In this document: piece after piece, positions 30,757 through 39,165 of the stretch
Layout of the letters: every line of letters starts with the position of its first letter
Numbering within the stretch: the stretch's first letter is position 1
Assembly: GCA_030426395.1 (NCBI GenBank)
Contig: JAUHYE010000022.1
Coordinates: forward strand, 1 to 39,165
Direction: 5' to 3'
Length of the DNA stretch: 39,165 nucleotides
From: Phycisphaerae bacterium
Lineage (GTDB): Bacteria; Planctomycetota; Phycisphaerae; Phycisphaerales; UBA1924
The notes under the pieces: model-generated
What the model was told of the DNA's origin: nothing
What the model saw: only the letters and a program-made list of their open reading frames with translations
The model's database searches: none
Position numbers and translations under genes: made by a program

Positions 30757-32199
30757 CTAATGCTCGACGCGCTTGCCCAGCAGCGGGCCCACGCGGTCGA
30801 CCAGGCGGTTGAGCGTCTGGCGGTCCTTCGCCTCGGCGTTGAGGCGGAGCAAGGGCTCGGTGTTGCTCATGCGGACGTTGATCCACCAGCCTTCCTTCTG
30901 GAAGCAGTCGATCGTGATGCCGTCCAGGTTGTCGACGACCGCGTCGTCGGTGGCGATCTCCTCCTCGAGCTTGTGGATCGCCTCCTGGGGCTCTTCGTTC
31001 GTGAAGTTCAGCTCGCCGCTCTGGGTGTAGCGGGCGATGGGCTTGATGAGCTGGCTGAGCTTCTTCTTGTTGCGGGCCAGCAGGCCGAGCACGGTGGCCA
31101 TCGCGATGGCCCCCGAGTCGGCATTAAAATTGTCCTGGAAGTAGAAGTGACCGGAAAGCTCGCCGCCGAAGACGGCGTCGTGCTCGGCCATCGCGGCCTT
31201 CATGAACACGTGGCCCACGCGGCCGCGCACGGGCTTGCCGCCGGCCTTGCGCACGTCCTCCTCGACGGCCTTGCTGGAGCGCAGGTCGTAGACGATCGCG
31301 GCGCCCGGGTGGCGCGTGAGCGCGTCGGTGGCCAGGAGGGCCGTGAGGTGGTCGCAGCCGATGATCATGGCCTCGTCGTCGACGACCATGCAGCGGTCGG
31401 CGTCGCCGTCGAAGCAGAAACCCACGTCGGCGTCGTTCTCGATGACGGCCTCCTGGGTCATGCGCATGTTGCTTTTCACCAGCGGATTGGGCGCGTGGGC
31501 GTACTCGCCGCTGGTGTTGTCCATGTTGACGGTGATGAGCTCGATGCCGCAGTCCAGGTACCCTTCGAGCAATTCGCCCTTCATGCCGAAGACCTTGGGG
31601 ATCATCGTGCCGGCCATGGCGTTGGAGGCGTCGACGACGACCTTCAGGGGTTTATTGCGCGTCGCGGGCCCGCCCTCGCGCACGAAGTGCCGCACGTGCT
31701 TGGCGTAGGGCTTCCACAAGTCCCGCTGCTCGACGCGGCCGCTGGGCTCGTCGATGGTGCGCATGTCGGCCATGGCGGCGTGCTTGCGGATGTCGGCCAG
31801 GCCCGTCGCCTCGCCGATGGGCCTGGCTTTCGGCCCGGCGATCTTGAAGCCGTTCCAGTTGGGCGGATTATGGCTGGCGGTGACCATGACGCCTCCGGCA
31901 CAACCAAGATGATTAATCGCGAAGTAGATCATGGGCGTGTCGACGAGCCCCAGGTCGATGACGCTGACGCCGGTGCGGGTGAGCCCGTCGATGAGCTGCT
32001 CGGTGAGCGTGGGGCCGCTGTCGCGCATGTCGCGCCCGACGACGACGGTGCGCATCATGGGGGTGTTCTCGCCGGTGGCCTTGGCGACCTCGAGCACGAA
32101 CCTGCCGGTGCCCACGCCCACCTGCCAGGCCATGCGATCGGTGAGCAGGTCGGGGTAGGTTCCGCGGATGTCGTACGCCTTGAAGACTCGTCCCAGCAT
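30757..32199 (-). CDS. Phosphomannomutase/phosphoglucomutase
   Basis: A 480-residue alpha-D-phosphohexomutase that interconverts hexose 6- and 1-phosphates for surface polysaccharide, lipopolysaccharide or glycogen synthesis; cytoplasmic. The four-domain signature is complete: N-terminal FKAYDIRG, catalytic TASHNPP with phospho-Ser109, metal loop DGDADR (264-269), sugar-binding GGELSGH (about residue 347), and phosphate-binding SNTEPLLRLNAEA near the C-terminus. The length fits ManB/AlgC-type enzymes (about 450-480). Sequence alone does not separate mannose from glucose preference. A Shine-Dalgarno sequence (GGGAG) precedes the ATG at 32199. The protein ends VEH, converging on the repeat-rich gap. 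Confidence 0.92.
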   Translation of the reverse strand: MLGRVFKAYDIRGTYPDLLTDRMAWQVGVGTGRFVLEVAKATGENTPMMRTVVVGRDMRDSGPTLTEQLIDGLTRTGVSVIDLGLVDTPMIYFAINHLGCAGGVMVTASHNPPNWNGFKIAGPKARPIGEATGLADIRKHAAMADMRTIDEPSGRVEQRDLWKPYAKHVRHFVREGGPATRNKPLKVVVDASNAMAGTMIPKVFGMKGELLEGYLDCGIELITVNMDNTSGEYAHAPNPLVKSNMRMTQEAVIENDADVGFCFDGDADRCMVVDDEAMIIGCDHLTALLATDALTRHPGAAIVYDLRSSKAVEEDVRKAGGKPVRGRVGHVFMKAAMAEHDAVFGGELSGHFYFQDNFNADSGAIAMATVLGLLARNKKKLSQLIKPIARYTQSGELNFTNEEPQEAIHKLEEEIATDDAVVDNLDGITIDCFQKEGWWINVRMSNTEPLLRLNAEAKDRQTLNRLVDRVGPLLGKRVEH

Positions 32200-32331
32200 G
32201 GTGGCTCCCGATGGGGTGTTGATATCAGAACGGGGACGTTAGACGGCATGTTCGCGAAAGTCAGCTTTGCTGGGGGTGTGTTTGGGTTGGGCGAAGGGTG
32301 ACCGAGCACGGGTGACCGAGTCGGAATGCTC

Positions 32332-32412
32332 GCGGTTGAGCGGGGATTCATCCGGCCTTCACCGGGCGCTCAGCGCCGGGAGAGAAACTCCTCTTGAGAT
32401 CCACTCAACCGC
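32332..32412. promoter_or_regulatory. Inverted repeats upstream of sodC
   Basis: GCGGTTGAG at 32332-32340 is repeated inverted as CTCAACCGC at 32404-32412. The right arm is also part of TTGAG-N5-CTCAA at 32394-32408, ending 43 nt before the sodC ATG. Size and position suit a regulator site, but no regulator can be named. Confidence 0.35.
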
Positions 32413-32451
32413 CTAGGCCACGCACCCACCCGGAAGGAAGGAGCCACCACC

Positions 32452-33102
32452 ATGACACGCACCGCCGCCGCATTCGCCAAGCCGAGCCTGCTCGGGGCCC
32501 TGACCGCGGCCATCGCCACCGTGGGCGTCCACCAGGCCGGCACGGCGGACATCGACCGTGCCAAGGGCGGCGCCCAGCACGCCGAGCACGCCCACGCCAG
32601 CCCGTGGGCGGACCTGACCCGGGCCGTCGCCGTGATCCGGCCCACGGATGGCAATGACGGGGTTTCGGGCACGATCCGCTTCGAGCGGACCGATGGCGGC
32701 GTCCGCGTGACGGCGTATGTCGAGGGCCTGGAGCCCAACTCCAGGCACGGCTTCCACGTCCACCAGTTCGGCGACGCTACGAAGCCCGACGGCACCAGCG
32801 CGGGCGGGCACTACGACCCCGCGGGCAGCGGCCACCACGCCAAGCCGGGCAGCGGCGACGCCCACCACGCGGGCGACTTCGGGAACCTGGAGGCCGACGC
32901 CGATGGCGTGGCCCGCTACGACCGCACGTTCGACACGCTGACGATCGCCGGGAGCCAGGCCCCGGTGCTGGGCCGGGCGGTGATCATCCACGCCGAAGAG
33001 GACCGGTTCGACCAGCCCACGGGCAGCGCGGGGGCCCGGATCGGCATCGGGGTGATCGGGGTGGGGAATCCGGAGGGGTTCGATCGGCCGCTGGGCCGGT
33101 AG
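32452..33102 (+). CDS. sodC: Cu,Zn superoxide dismutase, cysteine-free
   Basis: Converts superoxide to hydrogen peroxide and oxygen, in the periplasm or at the surface. A 216-residue protein with a signal-like N-terminus (basic start, then LLGALTAAIATVGVHQAG) and a His-rich linker (AQHAEHAHA). The SOD fold is complete: HGFHVHQFGD supplies copper ligands, AGGHYDPAG through HHAGDFGNLEAD supplies the bridging and zinc ligands, and GRAVIIHAEEDRFDQPTGSAG leads to ARIGIGVIGVGN with the active-site Arg. The family disulfide is absent: the usual second Cys (A-C-G-V-I) is Ile here, and no Cys occurs anywhere in the protein. GGAAGGAAGGAG precedes the ATG. It lies directly upstream of the ribosomal-protein operon. 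Confidence 0.92.
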   Translation: MTRTAAAFAKPSLLGALTAAIATVGVHQAGTADIDRAKGGAQHAEHAHASPWADLTRAVAVIRPTDGNDGVSGTIRFERTDGGVRVTAYVEGLEPNSRHGFHVHQFGDATKPDGTSAGGHYDPAGSGHHAKPGSGDAHHAGDFGNLEADADGVARYDRTFDTLTIAGSQAPVLGRAVIIHAEEDRFDQPTGSAGARIGIGVIGVGNPEGFDRPLGR

Positions 33103-33105
33103 GGC

Positions 33106-33135
33106 TTGCCGGCGGGGCTGGAGCGCGGCTATCAT
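33106..33135 (+). promoter_or_regulatory. Promoter of the rplK operon
   Basis: TTGCCG (33106-33111), an 18-nt spacer, then TATCAT (33130-33135), just after the sodC stop. It gives a leader of about 160 nt ahead of rplK. Confidence 0.55.
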
Positions 33136-33159
33136 CTCGACCCGGAACTCCCGGGGCTT

Positions 33160-33183
33160 GGCCTTCGGGGTGTCCCGAAGGCC
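33160..33183 (+). promoter_or_regulatory. Leader hairpin of the rplK operon
   Basis: GGCCTTCGGG, loop GTGT, CCCGAAGGCC: a 10-bp perfect stem in the 5' leader, not followed by a T run, so not a terminator for sodC. It is a candidate autoregulatory structure; ribosomal protein L1 represses the L11 operon through its leader in E. coli, but the L1-binding motif was not verified here. Confidence 0.5.
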
Positions 33184-33305
33184 GACAACGCAACGCCGAA
33201 TGGACCACCGCGTCCGCGTGCGAGCCGATTGGCCGGCCCACGCTGTCGGATCTGTCTTTCCGTTCGTGGGAGGACGGTTTCGGGCCGGTGGGAGGTGGAG
33301 GACCG

Positions 33306-33734
33306 ATGGCCAAAAAAGAAGTCGCGCACGTCTTTAAGATCATGGCCCCCGGTGGGGCGGCCACGCCCGCGCCCCCGCTGGGCCCGGTGCTCGGTGCCAA
33401 GGGCGTGAACCCCGGGCAGTTCATCCAGCAGTTCAACGCGGCCACGGCGAGCCTGAACGGCAAGGTCGTGGGCTGCATCGTCACGTCGTACACCGATCGC
33501 TCGTTCGAGTTCGAGGTCAAGAGCTCGCCCGCCTCGGTCCTTATTAAGGAAGCCGCGGGCATCACCAAGGGCGCCGGCACGCCGCAGACGCCGATCGCCA
33601 AGATCACGCGCGACCAGTGCCGCAAGATCGCCGAAGAGAAGATGGCCGACCTGAACGCGCTGACGCTGGACGCGGCCACGGACGTGATCGCTGGAACCGC
33701 ACGCTCGATGGGCGTCACCGTGGTGGAGGGCTGA
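33306..33734 (+). CDS. rplK: 50S ribosomal protein L11
   Basis: A 142-residue L11, a component of the GTPase-associated centre on 23S rRNA. Diagnostic stretches are APGGAATPAPPLGPVLGAKGV, NPGQFIQQFNAAT, the variable strand VVGCIVTSYTDRSFEF, and the C-terminal rRNA-binding domain with GTPQTPIAKITRDQCRKIAE and GTARSMGVTV. The start at 33306 follows GGAGGTGGAGG; an in-frame ATG 18 nt upstream is less well placed. First gene of rplK-rplA-rplJ-rplL. The usual upstream nusG and secE are not present. Confidence 0.97.
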   Translation: MAKKEVAHVFKIMAPGGAATPAPPLGPVLGAKGVNPGQFIQQFNAATASLNGKVVGCIVTSYTDRSFEFEVKSSPASVLIKEAAGITKGAGTPQTPIAKITRDQCRKIAEEKMADLNALTLDAATDVIAGTARSMGVTVVEG

Positions 33735-33738
33735 GGCG

Positions 33739-34434
33739 ATGGCACACGTGAGCAAGCGGACCAAGGCCAACGAGAAGTCGGCGCCCACCAAGGCGCTGCC
33801 GGTCGACGAGGCCATCAGCACCGTCAAGAAGTTCAAGGGCCCGCGCTTCGACCAGACCGTCGAGGTGTGCATGCACCTGAACCTGGACACCAAGCAGGCC
33901 GATCAGGCCTTGCGCGGCTCGGTGGCGCTGCCCAAGGGCATCGGCCAGAGCAAGCGCGTGGTGGCCTTCTGCAGCGAGGACAAGGTCAAGACCTGCCTGG
34001 ACGCCGGGGCCATCAAGGCCGGCGGCGAGGACCTGGTGGCCGAGATCGAGAAGGGCTGGATGGACTTCGACGTCGCGGTGGCCAGCCCCGACATGATGCG
34101 CGTCATCAGCAAGCTGGGCCGCGTGCTGGGCCCCAAGGGCCTGATGCCCAGCCCCAAGGCCGGCACCGTCACGACCGACGTGCCCACGGCCGTGCAGGAG
34201 TACGCCGCGGGTAAGCTCGAGTACCGGGCCGACTCGGGCGGCAACGTCCACGCGGTCATCGGGAAGATGAGCTTCCCCGAGGCGGACCTGAAAGAGAACT
34301 ACGAGTACTTCGTCCAGGCGATCGAGAAGATCCGTCCCAACGCGGTCAAGGGCGAGTACATCAAGAAGATCACCATCAGCGGCACCATGACCCCCGGCGT
34401 CCGCGTGTTCCACGAGGCCGCCGTCGTCTCCTGA
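33739..34434 (+). CDS. rplA: 50S ribosomal protein L1
   Basis: A 231-residue L1, the protein of the mobile L1 stalk near the ribosomal E site and often a translational repressor of its own operon. Characteristic parts are AISTVKKFKGPRFDQTVEV, HLNLDTKQADQALRGSVALP, the loop SKLGRVLGPKGLMPSPKAGT, and the C-terminal TISGTMTPGVRV. Length is normal. Separated from rplK by 4 nt, with GGAGG at its start, so probably co-translated. Confidence 0.97.
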   Translation: MAHVSKRTKANEKSAPTKALPVDEAISTVKKFKGPRFDQTVEVCMHLNLDTKQADQALRGSVALPKGIGQSKRVVAFCSEDKVKTCLDAGAIKAGGEDLVAEIEKGWMDFDVAVASPDMMRVISKLGRVLGPKGLMPSPKAGTVTTDVPTAVQEYAAGKLEYRADSGGNVHAVIGKMSFPEADLKENYEYFVQAIEKIRPNAVKGEYIKKITISGTMTPGVRVFHEAAVVS

Positions 34435-34455
34435 CGAGCGGGAAAGGAAGTACCC

Positions 34456-35001
34456 ATGTCCAAGCCCGTCAAAGAAATGATGATGGCCGACTACATGGCC
34501 AAGCTGGGCGAGAACGGCGATGCCCTCCTGGTCAACATCCGCGGCGTCGGCGCCAACGACACCAACGCCCTGCGCAAGGACCTGGCCAAGAGCGAGATCT
34601 CGGTCACGGTGCTGCGCAACAACGTGGCCCGCAAGGCCTTCGAGGGCACCGGCCTCGAGCCGCTGGGCAACCTGCTGACCGGGCCCAACGCCCTGGTGTA
34701 TGGTGCCGAGACGGTCGTCGAGGTGGCTCGCAAGATCGTCGACATCGCCAAGGACATGCCCGACATGGAGCTCCGCGGCGCGGTGCTCGACGGCGAGCTG
34801 TTCGAGGGCGAGGCCGGCGTGAAGCGGCTGAGCAAGTTCCCCACGCGGGACGAGGCCATCGCCCAGGCGGTCACCATCATCCTCACGCCCGGCGGCAAGC
34901 TCGTCGGCGCCGTCAAGAGCCCGGCGAGCAACATCGCTGGCATCCTCAAGACGATCGAGGAGAAGCTCGAGAAGGGCGAGACCATCGCCAAGATCGCCTG
35001 A
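34456..35001 (+). CDS. rplJ: 50S ribosomal protein L10
   Basis: A 181-residue L10, the base of the L12 stalk. It contains MADYMAKLGENGDALLVNIR, an rRNA-binding segment with LRNNVARKAFEGTGLEPL and LTGPNALVYG, and a C-terminal amphipathic helix (GILKTIEEKLEKGETI) that binds L12 dimers. In E. coli L10 with L12 represses its own translation. It follows rplA by 21 nt with a Shine-Dalgarno sequence (AAAGGAAG). The gap to rplL contains hairpins described separately. Confidence 0.96.
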   Translation: MSKPVKEMMMADYMAKLGENGDALLVNIRGVGANDTNALRKDLAKSEISVTVLRNNVARKAFEGTGLEPLGNLLTGPNALVYGAETVVEVARKIVDIAKDMPDMELRGAVLDGELFEGEAGVKRLSKFPTRDEAIAQAVTIILTPGGKLVGAVKSPASNIAGILKTIEEKLEKGETIAKIA

Positions 35002-35014
35002 CAGAAACAACAAC

Positions 35015-35108
35015 CGTCCCGGTCGTGGCAACGCGGCCGGGACGCTTTCGTAGACAGCCGTCGACGACGGCGACCACCGACTGGCCCCGGGATGATCCGC
35101 TTCGGATC
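35015..35108 (+). promoter_or_regulatory. Hairpins between rplJ and rplL
   Basis: The 183-nt gap holds an 11-bp stem CGTCCCGGTCG / CGGCCGGGACG-type (35015-35025 with 35034-35044, one wobble pair, 8-nt loop) followed by CTTTCG, and a 6-bp stem GATCCG-CTT-CGGATC (35094-35108). They may cause partial termination or RNA processing that adjusts the L10:L12 ratio; L12 is needed in several copies per ribosome. Confidence 0.5.
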
Positions 35109-35184
35109 GGGGTTAAAGCGCCGAACGGTTCGGCCCCACTCGGAGGCGTCCAGACTCGACTTTGAACTTTGAAAGAAGCGCACC

Positions 35185-35592
35185 ATGAGCGACGAAGCCA
35201 AGACCTTTGATGCCAAGATCACCAAGATGGGCGACGAGATCGTCGGCCTGACCCTGAAGGAGGCCGTCGACCTGGCCGATTACCTGAAGGACACCTACGG
35301 CATCGAGCCCGCCGCCGGCGGCGCGGTGATGATGGCCGGCCCGGCCGATGGCGGTGGTGGTGGCGCCGCGGCCGAGGAGAAGACCGAGTTCGACGTGGTC
35401 CTCAAGGGCGACGGCGGCCAGAAGATCAAGGTCATCAAGGTCGTCCGCGAGGCGACCGGCCTGGGTCTGAAGGAGGCCAAGGACATGGTCGACAACCTGC
35501 CGGCCAAGATCAAGGAAGGTCTGGGCAAGGACGAGGCCGACGCCCTGGCCGAGAAGCTCAAGGAAGCCGGCGCCGAGGTCGAGGTCGCCTGA
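35185..35592 (+). CDS. rplL: 50S ribosomal protein L7/L12
   Basis: A 135-residue L12, the multimeric stalk protein that recruits translation factors. It has an N-terminal dimerisation helix pair ([20 protein letters not shown]), a flexible Gly/Ala hinge ([15 protein letters not shown]) and the C-terminal factor-binding domain ([57 protein letters not shown]). It is a few residues longer than E. coli L12 because of the hinge and N-terminus. A Shine-Dalgarno sequence (GAAAGAAG) precedes the ATG. Two terminators follow. Confidence 0.97.
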   Translation: MSDEAKTFDAKITKMGDEIVGLTLKEAVDLADYLKDTYGIEPAAGGAVMMAGPADGGGGGAAAEEKTEFDVVLKGDGGQKIKVIKVVREATGLGLKEAKDMVDNLPAKIKEGLGKDEADALAEKLKEAGAEVEVA

Positions 35593-35605
35593 CCCTTCCC
35601 GTGCC

Positions 35606-35634
35606 AAACCTCGACATTTTCGTGTCGGGGTTTT
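35606..35634 (+). terminator. Intrinsic terminator after rplL
   Basis: AAACCTCGACA, loop TTTTCG, TGTCGGGGTTT, with one G.T pair, then T residues. It lies 14 nt after the rplL stop. Confidence 0.8.
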
Positions 35635-35651
35635 CCAGATCGATCGATCGT

Positions 35652-35683
35652 CAAGGCCGCGTGCGGATCAGCACGCGGCCTTG
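35652..35683 (+). terminator. Second hairpin terminator after rplL
   Basis: CAAGGCCGCGTGC, loop GGATCA, GCACGCGGCCTTG: a 13-bp perfect stem followed by TCTATCG. With the first terminator it separates rplL from rpoB. Confidence 0.7.
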
Positions 35684-35776
35684 TCTATCGCCCCGAAACG
35701 GCCTGGGAGGCCGGAAAGGGCGATTTCGGGATATTTTGAGAAATCATTGTCAAAGTGCTAGCGAAACGGGTGGCCC

Positions 35777-35807
35777 TTGTCAAGAGTATTTTTGAGCGCT
35801 ACGCTCA
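35777..35807 (+). promoter_or_regulatory. Strong rpoB promoter with overlapping palindrome
   Basis: TTGTCA (35777-35782), a 17-nt spacer, then TACGCT (35800-35805). A palindrome TGAGCG-CTA-CGCTCA (35793-35807) overlaps the -10 box. A second TTGTCA lies 30 bp upstream at 35747-35752. The surroundings are unusually AT-rich for this genome. Confidence 0.6.
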
Positions 35808-35873
35808 TAATTGCGTCATGATAAAACAGGACGGGGCTGGCGGCGATCCGGACAGCACGATGTAGATCCAGAA

Positions 35874-35909
35874 GGACCCTCCACAGGCCAGGGCTGTGGT
35901 CAAGGGTCC
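35874..35909 (+). promoter_or_regulatory. Structured rpoB leader
   Basis: Nested hairpin: outer stem GGACCCT / AGGGTCC (35874-35880 with 35903-35909) stacked on inner stem CCACAG / CTGTGG (35881-35886 with 35894-35899), with a 7-nt loop and a 3-nt bulge. It ends 22 nt before the rpoB start. A candidate RNA control element. Confidence 0.55.
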
Positions 35910-35931
35910 GCTTCCCATCGCGAGGTGACCG

Positions 35932-39165
<3,234 letters not shown>

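Noticed and set aside
35601-35795. Small plus-strand frame of 64 codons after rplL
   Set aside because: It runs through two terminator hairpins and into the rpoB promoter, and has no start signal.

Overview
The window is high-GC DNA, almost certainly from a member of Planctomycetota, class Phycisphaerae. Three things point there: several secreted proteins end in the paired dockerin-like module that closes with Gly-Cys (the GC-type dockerin known mainly from Phycisphaerae), several membrane proteins carry CPxCxYDxTGLxxCPECG zinc ribbons, and the window holds KDO (lipopolysaccharide) synthesis genes and a flotillin/NfeD pair. No tRNA, rRNA, CRISPR array, prophage or insertion sequence was recognised.

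Layout. 1-2.3 kb: the start of one secreted protein and a complete GC-dockerin paralogue (minus strand), then kdsA (minus) divergent from a DinB-superfamily gene. 2.4-5.6 kb: a coupled membrane protein/lipoprotein pair, a PhzF-family gene and a beta-propeller GC-dockerin protein. 5.8-9.8 kb: scpA followed by a zinc-ribbon membrane protein (minus), kdsD (plus), and a serine-hydrolase lipoprotein (minus). 9.8-14.4 kb: an Fn3-like protein, a repeat-bearing divergent intergenic region, an FG-GAP propeller GC-dockerin protein, and two coupled zinc-ribbon membrane genes. 14.4-23.2 kb: an ABC1/UbiB kinase, then six minus-strand genes: AGCS symporter, NfeD-like protein, flotillin, a secreted protein, a YciI-like lipoprotein and a helical protein. 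23.5-30.0 kb: a membrane-inserted P-loop ATPase, a second Fn3-like protein, and two large secreted dockerin proteins transcribed divergently. 30.0-30.75 kb: a repeat-rich gap. 30.8-39.2 kb: phosphomannomutase, sodC, then rplK-rplA-rplJ-rplL and rpoB, which runs off the right edge.

The most unusual structure is a pair of intergenic arrays of short palindromes spaced almost exactly 21 bp apart: eight GTCGAC cores at 10636-10782, and about seventeen TGCGC/GCGCA-type units at 30133-30480. No gene or standard repeat class explains them. A second window-wide pattern is a TANNNT-like box 5-6 nt before the start codon of at least seven genes that lack a Shine-Dalgarno sequence, which suggests many leaderless mRNAs. 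Ribosomal-protein genes and several others instead have clear Shine-Dalgarno sites.

Protein-level oddities include an alanine/glycine symporter with a soluble insertion of about 160 residues, a Cu,Zn superoxide dismutase with no cysteine, a UbiB-like kinase with altered KxGQ and A-rich motifs, and an RpoB rifampicin pocket with Cys in place of the Arg529 equivalent.
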